A stretch of 64,000 nt of DNA from Chitinophagaceae bacterium (GTDB lineage Bacteria; Bacteroidota; Bacteroidia; Chitinophagales; Chitinophagaceae): NCBI GenBank assembly GCA_016710745.1, contig JADJVB010000010.1, forward strand, positions 806,001 to 870,000, in the 5' to 3' direction. The notes under the pieces are model-generated. The model did not search any database, was not told the origin of the DNA, and worked only from the letters and a program-made list of their open reading frames with translations. Both the position numbers and the translations under genes were made by a program. Shown piece by piece: positions 1 through 7,620 of this stretch. The stretch's first letter is position 1. Every line of letters begins with the position of its first letter.

Positions 1-2
1 AT

Positions 3-425
3 CATGTAGATGCACACCGCACAACAGCTTATGTTGCCGGCCCTTTCGTTAAAAGGAATTTTGTTGATCATACGGCCTATACCACAAGTGGTATGTTACG
101 CACTATCGAACTAATTTTGGGGCTGCCGCCGATGAGCCAGTATGATGCCGGAGCAATACCTATGTGGAAATGTTTTACTCCGGTTGCGGATCATACAAGC
201 TTCAAAGCCCTGCCATCCAATGTTGATCTGTCTGATAAAAATGTGGTATGGAATGAATTGTCGGAACGTTCTGCCGCCTTTGATTTTAGCAAGGAAGACC
301 GTGCGCCCGACCTGGAGTTCAGTGAAGTAATATGGAAAGGCGTGAAAGGCCTGCACGCGGTGATGCCAGCCCCTAAACGGGCTGCATTTGTAAAAATAAC
401 TGCAAAAGATGACGATGATGATTGA
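3..425 (+). CDS. C-terminal part of a YncE/alkaline phosphatase-type protein (partial)
   Basis: The reading frame is open from the left edge of the window to the stop at 423-425, so only about 140 C-terminal residues are present. The segment carries DAHRTTAY and then a TSGMLRTIELILGLPPMSQYDA stretch (shown here only as its core residues Ser-Gly-Met-Leu-Arg and Leu-Gly-Leu-Pro-Pro), typical of the C-terminal phosphoesterase lobe of bifunctional YncE-like beta-propeller/alkaline phosphatase-superfamily proteins. His in DAHR is a likely metal ligand by analogy. The protein ends in an Asp-rich tail. The N-terminal propeller and the nucleophile lie outside the window. The family call is from recognition of conserved stretches. 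Confidence 0.7.
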   Translation, partial: HVDAHRTTAYVAGPFVKRNFVDHTAYTTSGMLRTIELILGLPPMSQYDAGAIPMWKCFTPVADHTSFKALPSNVDLSDKNVVWNELSERSAAFDFSKEDRAPDLEFSEVIWKGVKGLHAVMPAPKRAAFVKITAKDDDDD

Positions 426-436
426 TGCCGTCAAGT

Positions 437-1951
437 TTATTTAATAAAATATTTGCCTACCACCGGAAGCCTCGCCAGTTCCTTCGCTTCTATTCTGGAT
501 ACAAACCAGGTAAATAAAACAAATAATACAAAGCCGGAACCCAGCGAAAAAGCTAATGAATCCGGCACGAGTTTGATCAGCCCCATGTGCAGAAAATAGA
601 TGCCGACAGAAAGCACCAGGTAAGCGGTTAATTTTTTTACAGGGTAGGGCACCGGATAAAATTTTTGTCCCAACAGGTAACTGCAGATCATCATAAACAA
701 ATAACAACTGAACGTGGCGATAGCAGCGCCGGTATAATGCAGCACCGGTATCAGCAATATATTGAGTGCAATGGTGAGGATGGCACCGCCAATGGTGATC
801 AGGGCACCATAGCTGTTCTTGTTGGTGAGTTTATACCATACGCTCAGGTTATAATAAATGCCCAGGAAAATATTACCCAATGCCAAAAACGGTACAACTT
901 CCAAACCCTCTGTCCAGCTTGGGTTTGCAAAAGTTAAAAATATCCAGCGGAATACATCCAAAAACAAACCGATGAATAAAAACATAAAGCAACAGGCAAT
1001 CACAAAAAACTTCATCACCCGGGCATAGGTTTTTTGGGCATTTTCATCGCCACTTTTATTGAAGAAAAAAGGTTCGGCTGCCATGCGAAAAGCCTGTATC
1101 ATGATCGTGATGAGCAGGGCAATGCGGAAGATATTGGCAAAGATACCCAATTCATGATCGGCTTGGTTTTGCGGCAAGTCAACCACATGACGGTATATCA
1201 ACCGGCTCAACACATCATTGATCATACCACCTAATCCTACAATAATCAGGGGTGCGCTGTAGCGCATCACTTCTTTCCAAAGCGTAAAATCGAAACGGAT
1301 CTTTACCTGTTTAATTTCCTTAGAAAGAACCAATAACGTAAATAAACTACCACAAAGATTACCCAACAGGTAATACCCCAATCCAAAGCCGGGGCTGTAA
1401 AAATTTCCTAAAAAATGAGCGGGATTCGATTCCAGTATTTTCGGAATAACACCCATAAAAAAAATAACCACACAAACATTGACCACGATACCGGCCACCC
1501 TCGCAAAGGCATATCGTTTGGGCCGGTTTTCCTGCCGCAGCTTGGCAAAGGGAAGGGTGTTTAAATTATCTACGGCAATGATAGCGATCATCCAAAGCAC
1601 GTAATCGGGATGATTGTTTAAATCGGCTGCTGAAACCAGTAAATCTTTACTTAGCAATAAAACAACGGTAAAAAATATACTGCTGAACAAAAGCGAAAGG
1701 GATAACGTGTTATAAAGCTTTTGTTTATCGTGTGTTTGAGAAAACCGAAAATAAGCCGTTTCCAAACCATAGGCGTATAATACATTTAAGAACGGAATAA
1801 TAGTATATACCTGCACCAGATCGGCAGTTTTTTCGGGCATGGCAATAAAAAACGGTAGTGCCATGTTCATCAGATAACCCAGGAAACGGCTGGCAATCGT
1901 TGGTACACCATACCACATCGTTTGCCCCGCTAATTTTTTTATCCCGCTCAA
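437..1951 (-). CDS. Polysaccharide/oligosaccharide flippase (MOP superfamily, Wzx-like)
   Basis: This 504-residue protein is almost entirely hydrophobic and shows about 12-14 membrane segments, the pattern of MOP-superfamily lipid-linked oligosaccharide flippases. It would move lipid-linked sugar across the inner membrane for surface polysaccharide assembly. The start is taken at a TTG (1951), because the N-terminal SGIKKLAGQT stretch is typical of this Bacteroidota subfamily. The first ATG, 11 codons later, would remove it. It converges on the phosphoesterase end (11 bp gap) and is divergent from the secreted coiled-coil gene at 2057. No glycosyltransferases flank it, so its substrate cannot be inferred. 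Confidence 0.85.
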   Translation of the reverse strand: MSGIKKLAGQTMWYGVPTIASRFLGYLMNMALPFFIAMPEKTADLVQVYTIIPFLNVLYAYGLETAYFRFSQTHDKQKLYNTLSLSLLFSSIFFTVVLLLSKDLLVSAADLNNHPDYVLWMIAIIAVDNLNTLPFAKLRQENRPKRYAFARVAGIVVNVCVVIFFMGVIPKILESNPAHFLGNFYSPGFGLGYYLLGNLCGSLFTLLVLSKEIKQVKIRFDFTLWKEVMRYSAPLIIVGLGGMINDVLSRLIYRHVVDLPQNQADHELGIFANIFRIALLITIMIQAFRMAAEPFFFNKSGDENAQKTYARVMKFFVIACCFMFLFIGLFLDVFRWIFLTFANPSWTEGLEVVPFLALGNIFLGIYYNLSVWYKLTNKNSYGALITIGGAILTIALNILLIPVLHYTGAAIATFSCYLFMMICSYLLGQKFYPVPYPVKKLTAYLVLSVGIYFLHMGLIKLVPDSLAFSLGSGFVLFVLFTWFVSRIEAKELARLPVVGKYFIK

Positions 1952-2056
1952 CTATCGTTTAATTTGGTTTCAAAATTACCGTTATAATTTTAATAAAGCG
2001 CTATTTAAAATGCCCGGACTAACATGTCAAAATATATATCTTCGTAATAAAAACAA

Positions 2057-2695
2057 ATGAAAAAAATAGGGATATGTATGGCATTGGCAGGATTTTGCCA
2101 GTTGGCACTTGCTCAATCGGAATCGGTAAAAGTGAATTATCAAAAAATTGAAAGGGAAGCTATTGCCAATGAAATTCCTTTTTCCGAGAAAACGATTATG
2201 GGTACCATTGAAGATAAAATGGCAGTTTTGGGTTATAAGGGTAAAGAGGCAAAGGGATTTATTGCTTACCAGTCGGTGAGATTGGCGGAGTTGGGAACTG
2301 GTGAATATGACCTGTATTTTATGGCGGAGCGCAAAAGCAGGCGCAATAAAGATAATGCTACACTTACCCTGATGATATCAAAAGGGGCCGATGATTTTGC
2401 GACAGCAAAAAAGGATGCTGATTTATGGCGTAAGGCGAAAGCCTACCTGGATAATATACTGCCGGCCATTACTGCTTACGACCTTGAACAGCAGATCAAT
2501 GAACAGCAGGATGTAGTTGATAAGGCAGATAAAAAATATAATAACCTGGTAGAGGACGGACAGAGCCTGGAGAAAAAGAGAAAAAGCATTGAAAAAGATA
2601 TTGAGAACAACAAAAAAGACCAGGAAAAGCAACAGGCTGATATGGAAAAAGAAAAGCTGAGACTGGAAACTTTAAAATCCGGTCGTAAGCAATAA
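2057..2695 (+). CDS. Secreted protein with C-terminal coiled coil, function unknown
   Basis: The first 19 residues (MKKIGICMALAGFCQLALA) are a Sec signal peptide followed by Q. The exported domain spans about residues 25-145 and is not assignable to a named family by eye. Residues about 145-212 are a highly charged heptad-like coiled coil (repeated KK/EK/DK patterns), ending in a basic GRKQ tail. It stands alone, divergent from the flippase and convergent with the di-heme peroxidase gene, 2 bp from that gene's stop. A periplasmic location is inferred from the signal peptide. No function is proposed. Confidence 0.75.
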   Translation: MKKIGICMALAGFCQLALAQSESVKVNYQKIEREAIANEIPFSEKTIMGTIEDKMAVLGYKGKEAKGFIAYQSVRLAELGTGEYDLYFMAERKSRRNKDNATLTLMISKGADDFATAKKDADLWRKAKAYLDNILPAITAYDLEQQINEQQDVVDKADKKYNNLVEDGQSLEKKRKSIEKDIENNKKDQEKQQADMEKEKLRLETLKSGRKQ

Positions 2696-2697
2696 AG

Positions 2698-3747
2698 TTA
2701 TTGAGCAAATCTGGCCGCCTTGGTCATGGTAGTATCACTAAGCGTATTCAAAAAATAGATCAGGTCGTTTTTTTCATTATTCGTCATAGCTATTCTGCCA
2801 ACCAGCAATGGGTCCAGCGTAGGTTGTGTGGTGATGATACCGGTACGGTAATGATCCAACACCGCGCCTAACGAATAAAACCGGCCATCGTGCGAATAGG
2901 GAAACGTAAGTAACACGTTTCTTAAGCTGGGTACTTTAAATTTCAAAGAATCGTTTCGATCGTTTGTGATCCGCATGCTGCCAAAATCATTTAAAAATGG
3001 ATTTACGGCCATGCCGGTGTTTCTGAAACTGTTATCGGTAAACAGCGGTTCTTTATGGCAGGTTTCGCAGTGGGCTTTAAAAAAAGTATACCCGTTCTGT
3101 TCGCTCGACGTAAAACTGGCTTCGCCTCTTTTTACCTGGTCATATTTCGAATTGGAGGAAATGATGCTTCCCATGAACTGGGCGAGTGCTTTTAACATAC
3201 GCTGACTGGTAATATCGCTGCTGCCAAAAGCCGATTTAAACAAACGCGGATAGTCAACATCAGCATTTAATTTGATCAATACATTTTCAATGGTTTCGGC
3301 CATTTCGTTTTGTGCTGTAATGGGCGCCAATGGCTGCACTTCAATATGGCTGATACCGCCATCCCAATGCATTTTCGTCATCCAGGCCAGGTTAAATAAC
3401 CCGGGTGCATTGCGGGTGGTAAAAGAATTATTAAAGCCATGGCTAAAGTCGTGGTCGAAAGTGGCAAAGGCGGCAAACTGCTGGTGACAGCTGGCGCAGG
3501 GAAAATTTCCATCCTTGCTTAATTTTCCATCATAAAATAATTTCTTGCCTAACTGAAAACCTTCTTCAGTTAATGGGTTATTGGCAAAAATATTGGTGGG
3601 CGGTGTTGGCCAGCCTGCTGGAACTGTAAAATTCAGGTAGGTAGGGTTGTAGGTTTCGGTAACGGTATCATTTTTTTTGCATGCGCTGATCAGTATTGCA
3701 GAAAGCAACATGGAGACAGATAATAGTAAAATGATCCTGAACTTCAA
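2698..3747 (-). CDS. Di-heme cytochrome c peroxidase-like lipoprotein, MbnH-type
   Basis: This 349-residue protein has a lipoprotein signal (lipobox ISACKK near residue 22). It carries two c-type heme motifs, CASCHQ in the N-terminal half and CETCHK in the C-terminal half, the bacterial CcpA/MauG arrangement. The distal segment reads PYSHDGRF, where the second peroxidase in this window (19669-20607) has PYMHNGMF. The gene starts 1 bp after the MbnP-like gene, so the two are translationally linked. In the characterised MbnP-MbnH pair, the di-heme enzyme oxidises a tryptophan of its partner. By context this is an MbnH-type enzyme rather than a general H2O2 scavenger, which is inference from the neighbour. 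Confidence 0.85.
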   Translation of the reverse strand: MKFRIILLLSVSMLLSAILISACKKNDTVTETYNPTYLNFTVPAGWPTPPTNIFANNPLTEEGFQLGKKLFYDGKLSKDGNFPCASCHQQFAAFATFDHDFSHGFNNSFTTRNAPGLFNLAWMTKMHWDGGISHIEVQPLAPITAQNEMAETIENVLIKLNADVDYPRLFKSAFGSSDITSQRMLKALAQFMGSIISSNSKYDQVKRGEASFTSSEQNGYTFFKAHCETCHKEPLFTDNSFRNTGMAVNPFLNDFGSMRITNDRNDSLKFKVPSLRNVLLTFPYSHDGRFYSLGAVLDHYRTGIITTQPTLDPLLVGRIAMTNNEKNDLIYFLNTLSDTTMTKAARFAQ

Positions 3748-3748
3748 G

Positions 3749-4501
3749 TTAATAATTTTTTATTTCGGTGATCGTGAACATATTTTTGTAATTATCCGAA
3801 ATGCTTTTTGCCAAAGTGCCGGGTGTTGTAACCGCAGGGTTATCAGCAATTTTCAGATCGTAGGAGCCCTGCCACCATTTGTCAAAGTCGGCTTCAATAA
3901 AAACTTCACTTAATTTACCCGGCCTTATATCTACAGCCGAACCTGGAAGCGAAAATCCGCCATATTTCAACACCGAATTTGATCCTGCAAATCCTCCAAT
4001 ATGATATTCAACTTTATTATTTACAACAGTTGATTGGGGCGAATTGCCCTCCATCTTGGCCATGATATAGCCGCTGTTCCAGGTCCAGAACATATCGTTC
4101 AGGGGATCAAGAGCACCCGTTTGTGCACCGCTGACATTTCGGGCACTATCCACACCCAATAAATAACTAATACCGGTGTAGCTGCTTACCGGAACGGTTA
4201 AACTAAAACTTAAAGATGCCGGATTGCTTTCATCAATTAAAAAATATTGTGCAACAGCCGGATTTGATGCAGTACCTGTAACACTTATATTGCTCAGGTA
4301 ATATTTAAATTTAGAAATGCTGTATTGCTCACCATGGGAGTTGGTATAATTTACCGTATTTAAAACAATCGGTACACCTTTAACCGTGTTTTTGATCGTA
4401 ATTTTCAGGGTACCGGTCTGCAGCTCATCGATATTCGATTTCTGACAGTTTATGAGAAATATACTCAATAAACAAAACATCAGGCTCTTACATGTATTCA
4501 T
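3749..4501 (-). CDS. MbnP-family (MXAN_0976-type) putative copper-binding lipoprotein
   Basis: This 250-residue protein has a short lipoprotein signal with lipobox FLINC near residue 19. The hallmark is MFWTWNSGYIMAKMEG around residue 135, the WxWxxGY..(K)xEG motif of the MbnP family found beside MbnH-type di-heme enzymes. Other family stretches are SKFKYYLSN near residue 65 and a D-x-R-PG-K segment near residue 195. In MbnP/CorA/MopE-like proteins a tryptophan is oxidised to kynurenine and takes part in copper binding. Which Trp is modified here cannot be told from sequence. The gene overlaps the arfB stop by 4 bp (ATGA) and is followed directly by the peroxidase gene, so all three form one operon. 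Confidence 0.8.
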   Translation of the reverse strand: MNTCKSLMFCLLSIFLINCQKSNIDELQTGTLKITIKNTVKGVPIVLNTVNYTNSHGEQYSISKFKYYLSNISVTGTASNPAVAQYFLIDESNPASLSFSLTVPVSSYTGISYLLGVDSARNVSGAQTGALDPLNDMFWTWNSGYIMAKMEGNSPQSTVVNNKVEYHIGGFAGSNSVLKYGGFSLPGSAVDIRPGKLSEVFIEADFDKWWQGSYDLKIADNPAVTTPGTLAKSISDNYKNMFTITEIKNY

Positions 4502-4896
4502 TTTAAAATAATTTTTTTACGGTTGTTTTTTGTTTCGGCTGTTATTTTTTTACCCTCCAGTCTTTTTTCTTTTGCAGCTTTTGATGGCTTGGTTGCTTTG
4601 CGTGTTTTGGGCCTAACCAGTGCCTTTGCTACCAATAGAGTCATTTTTTTGACAACCTGCTGCTTGTTGCCCAATTGTGAGCGGTCGCTCTGGCTTTTTA
4701 TCATCAAAAACCCTTCCGAATTTATTTTTTTTGCCAATTTTTCCGACAATATCATCTTCTCTTCGGTGGTTACCAATGACGAGGATCCGATATGCCAGTA
4801 GCCTTCCACCATGGTCTCCACCTTATTCACATGTTGGCCGCCTTTGCCACCACTTCGGGCTGTTTTATACTTAATCTCTTTAGTAATCGTCAACAT
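4498..4896 (-). CDS. arfB: Alternative ribosome-rescue factor ArfB (peptidyl-tRNA hydrolase)
   Basis: The 132-residue protein has the release-factor domain with the catalytic GGQ tripeptide (SGGKGGQHVNK, about residues 16-26) and a long basic tail (KPSKAAKEKR...NNRKKIILK) that in ArfB/YaeJ enters the mRNA channel of stalled ribosomes. Length and lack of a codon-recognition domain fit ArfB rather than RF1 or RF2. It is the first gene of a three-gene minus-strand unit with the MbnP- and MbnH-like genes, overlapping mbnP by 4 bp. Functional coupling is doubtful, and the overlap may simply reflect compaction. Confidence 0.9.
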   Translation of the reverse strand: MLTITKEIKYKTARSGGKGGQHVNKVETMVEGYWHIGSSSLVTTEEKMILSEKLAKKINSEGFLMIKSQSDRSQLGNKQQVVKKMTLLVAKALVRPKTRKATKPSKAAKEKRLEGKKITAETKNNRKKIILK

Positions 4897-5013
4897 CCCG
4901 ACAAATTTAAGCAGAAAAAGTACGATTTTGCACCTATCGACGTTTTAAATGGGTCTTATATTTCTATAAGAACTATTTTTTACAGATTTTTGTACGAAAT
5001 CAACGGATTGGAA

Positions 5014-5769
5014 ATGATTAAAGGTATTTATCATTCATTAACTGAGCGCAAGCAACAACATAAGAAGTCGTTTGCTGTTTTGATTGACCCCGACAAGGTT
5101 AACGACAGTAACCTTGAACCGTTAATTGAATTGGCTGTGGAAGCCAAGGTTGATTATTTTTTGGTGGGAGGCAGTTTGGTAATTTCCAATTACTTAGATG
5201 AATGTGTGCAACTGATAAAACGCAGCTGCCATATTCCGGTTATACTTTTTCCCGGCAGCCCTAACCAGGTAAGCAAATATGCCGATGCGCTTTTATATCT
5301 TTCGCTGATCAGCGGCCGCAATGCGGATATGTTGATCGGCCAGCACGTTATTTCGGCGCCCGTAGTTAAACAAAGCGGACTTGAGATCTTATCGACCGGC
5401 TATATGGTGGTTGATGGGGGTGCCCCTACTACGGTTTCTTATATTTCCAATGCCACACCTTTGCCTGCTGATAAAAGGGAGATTGCTATGTGTACCGCCA
5501 TGGCTGGTGAAATGCTGGGTATGAAGCTTATTTATATGGATGCCGGCAGCGGCGCCAAACGTGCCATCAGTGAAGACATGATCAGTGCCGTATCAAATGT
5601 TATTGAAGTACCCTTGATCATCGGAGGCGGTATCATTGAACCCGAAAAAGCCTACGTAAATTGCAAAGCCGGTGCCGATGTGATCGTTGTTGGCAATGCC
5701 ATTGAAAAGGACCCCAACCTGATAAAAGAAATGGCAGCGGCGGTGCATAGTGTGGCGGTGAAAGTATAA
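5014..5769 (+). CDS. Geranylgeranylglyceryl phosphate synthase-family protein (GGGPS/PcrB-like)
   Basis: The 251-residue protein is a TIM barrel with the family hallmarks LIDPDK near residue 22, phosphate-binding FPGSPNQVS near residue 78, YMDAGSGAK near residue 170 and IIGGGI near residue 205. The family joins a polyprenyl diphosphate to sn-glycerol-1-phosphate, and bacterial members are known in Firmicutes and Bacteroidota. The open frame runs upstream to 4792, but the preceding 74 codons lie antisense to the arfB start and are not conserved-looking. The ATG at 5014, followed by IKGIYHSLTERK, matches the family N-terminus. Prenyl chain length and physiological product cannot be inferred. 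Confidence 0.85.
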   Translation: MIKGIYHSLTERKQQHKKSFAVLIDPDKVNDSNLEPLIELAVEAKVDYFLVGGSLVISNYLDECVQLIKRSCHIPVILFPGSPNQVSKYADALLYLSLISGRNADMLIGQHVISAPVVKQSGLEILSTGYMVVDGGAPTTVSYISNATPLPADKREIAMCTAMAGEMLGMKLIYMDAGSGAKRAISEDMISAVSNVIEVPLIIGGGIIEPEKAYVNCKAGADVIVVGNAIEKDPNLIKEMAAAVHSVAVKV

Positions 5770-5837
5770 GCTGCTCCGGAAAACAGACGGGGAAGCCCGT
5801 TCAACGATTATTTTCAAACCCTATATTTTCTGAAAAG

Positions 5838-6206
5838 CTATTTTTTGAATGCCCCAAAATGCCACAATATTCCCGAAGGGTCATGTAAAAAACATTCGAT
5901 TCCCCAATCTTCATGCCTGATGGGTGTTAGTCTTACACCCTCATATTTAAGATGAAGCCCGAGGGCGTTCAGTTCATCCCAGTAACGGTCAACACGGTCA
6001 ACTTCCAGAAATATCATGGTATTATCGATCCAGTCCTTAACATAAGCGTCTTGCAGGTAAAAGCCTACTGAATGGGTTACACCGAAATACGACATGTTTT
6101 TTGATATCACTGACTCCAGAAAACCCAGGTCTTTGTAAAAATTTCTGGATACTTCAAAATCCCGGGCTCCAATAAAGGCTCGAATAGAATTTGCGTTATG
6201 CTTCAT
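5838..6206 (-). CDS. VOC-family protein (glyoxalase/bleomycin-resistance fold)
   Basis: The 122-residue protein starts with SIRAFIGARDFEVSRNFYKDLGF, cited here by its core residues Phe-Tyr-Lys-Asp-Leu-Gly-Phe, and ends with FLHDPSGILWHFG. These are the two beta-alpha-beta-beta-beta modules of a vicinal-oxygen-chelate protein, with DPSG as the second-module signature. Metal ligands are not obvious, so it could be a binding protein rather than an enzyme. It is a single minus-strand gene with a convergent plus-strand neighbour upstream of coordinate 5770. Substrate unknown. Confidence 0.8.
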   Translation of the reverse strand: MKHNANSIRAFIGARDFEVSRNFYKDLGFLESVISKNMSYFGVTHSVGFYLQDAYVKDWIDNTMIFLEVDRVDRYWDELNALGLHLKYEGVRLTPIRHEDWGIECFLHDPSGILWHFGAFKK

Positions 6207-6481
6207 ATGTTAGGATGGTTTATTTGATAAATTTACCGATCCTCAGAATAACATGTAAAAGAAGTTGCGGTTTTATTTTGGAACTAATGACAATAGCATA
6301 GAACGGCGGCTTACTACGGTCGCGCAAAGCCCGGTTTTGCAAGTTGGCTTTCTACCGGGTATAAACATCAGCATGCCGTGTTCTGTTACTTATGGGCGTG
6401 TCTACGAAGTGCAGGAACACGGAGGGTTCTGTTGTCGGGATTGGCTTGCCGTACTTCACCATTATACCTTGTTTGGTATCT
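6207..6481. other. 275-bp stretch without a convincing gene
   Basis: This lies between the stop of araC and the start of the VOC gene. Short open frames occur on both strands, but none has a recognisable motif. One inverted repeat (CCCGGT ... ACCGGG) spans about 6330-6360. The part at about 6300-6480 is more GC-rich and compositionally different from typical intergenic DNA here, so it may be a gene remnant or mobile-element scar. I could not identify it. Confidence 0.3.
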
Positions 6482-7363
6482 TTATGCCATAGCCTTTGCA
6501 TACCCAACGGTATCCCGGTATAGTTGTGGCGACACATCTGCATTTACTTTAAAGAAACGGCTGAAATAATATTCATCTTCATAACCTAACTCGTAGGCAA
6601 TCTCTTTAACCGTTTTATCGGTAAGATATAATTCCCGTTTGGCTTCGATGATGATGCGTTCGTTAATTAAACTGCTGAGTGTTTTATTAAAATGCGTTTT
6701 GGTGATTTTTGCCAATGCCTTGGGGGTGATGTATAGCAACGATGCATAATCCGCCGGTGAATGCTTGGTTTTAAAGTTTTCTTCAATGGCATCTTTCAGT
6801 TTTTGTAAGATGAATGGCTCCTTCTGATCTTTTAAGGCTTCCGCAGCATCCGGTTGTTGCTGTGTTTTTAACCGGGCTGCCGTAATGAGATAGATCTTGA
6901 GGTAAGAAACCAGCAATTCATATTGTGCCAGGTCGGCGTTCTGCATCTCTGTTTTTATCTGCTCGTTTAACATTTGGAAAGTTGCGGCTGAAGCTTGATC
7001 AACTTTTACAAAAGGTGGATTATAAATATTATTATACAGCACACCATTACAGGAAATTTCTTTATGATGTTTGAAGATGCAGAAAAACTCAGAATGAAAA
7101 TAAATAGCAATTCCTTTTACCGGTTGATCGGCAGTAATCATATAGGGCTGGTAAGGCGAAAAGGCAAATAACGTATTTGCTTCAAAATCATATGCTGCAA
7201 AATCGGCTTTCAATTTTCCGTTGCCTTCCTGCACCCAGATCAGCGAAAAATAATTATTCCGCTGAATATGGTCGAAATGTGCATTGTCTTCAAACGAAAA
7301 CAGTTTAAAGGCCAGGTTCCCGTTTTGCGGATTCACCAGGGTGAACGCTGATTGATTCATCAT
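6482..7363 (-). CDS. AraC-family transcriptional regulator
   Basis: The 293-residue protein has an N-terminal cupin-like sensing domain (about residues 20-105, with WVQEGNGKL and FSPYQPYMI) and a C-terminal double helix-turn-helix (about residues 195-285). The second HTH is well kept (KEIAYELGYEDEYYFSRFFK). It is the last gene of a minus-strand run that begins with the thioredoxin-like gene at 11060, with 26 bp or less between members. Terminal placement suggests it may control the promoter of that run, where a repeated 47-bp element is found. This regulatory link is inference. The ligand is unknown. Confidence 0.9.
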   Translation of the reverse strand: MMNQSAFTLVNPQNGNLAFKLFSFEDNAHFDHIQRNNYFSLIWVQEGNGKLKADFAAYDFEANTLFAFSPYQPYMITADQPVKGIAIYFHSEFFCIFKHHKEISCNGVLYNNIYNPPFVKVDQASAATFQMLNEQIKTEMQNADLAQYELLVSYLKIYLITAARLKTQQQPDAAEALKDQKEPFILQKLKDAIEENFKTKHSPADYASLLYITPKALAKITKTHFNKTLSSLINERIIIEAKRELYLTDKTVKEIAYELGYEDEYYFSRFFKVNADVSPQLYRDTVGYAKAMA

Positions 7364-7389
7364 GAATGGGTTCTTTTAGCAATTATTAT

Positions 7390-7620
7390 TTAAATTAACT
7401 GAAACAGATCAGGCACGCCGACAAAGCGAATGGATGTAAACCCTTCGGCATAGGCTGCGTTAAGGGGCCTTCCATACCTTCCCATTTCCCCTGCTGTTAT
7501 ATCAACGATCGCCGCTTTTTTACTCATGGCCATATGCCTGAGCAGCGTACCCGCAGTTGCACACTCCACATCATCGGGATGGGCTCCAAATGCCAGGAGA
7601 TCAACTTGGTGCTGTATCAT
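7390..7620 (-). pseudogene. bshB1: bshB1-like deacetylase with large internal deletion
   Basis: Only 76 codons remain. Residues 1-50 match the start of the bacillithiol-biosynthesis N-acetylglucosaminyl-malate deacetylase BshB1: LAFGAHPDDVE with zinc ligands His, Asp and Asp, then VDITAGEMGRYG. Residues about 52-76 (GRPLNAAYAEGFTS...GVPDLFQLI) match the extreme C-terminus. About 160 residues of the middle, with the third zinc ligand, are missing, and the join is in frame. The family is about 240 residues long. The start overlaps the fabF stop by 4 bp (ATGA). The product should be inactive as a deacetylase. A deletion or an assembly collapse are both possible. Confidence 0.75.

Noticed and set aside
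4792..5013. N-terminal extension of the GGGPS frame
   Set aside because: It lies antisense to the arfB 5' end, and the family start fits the ATG at 5014.
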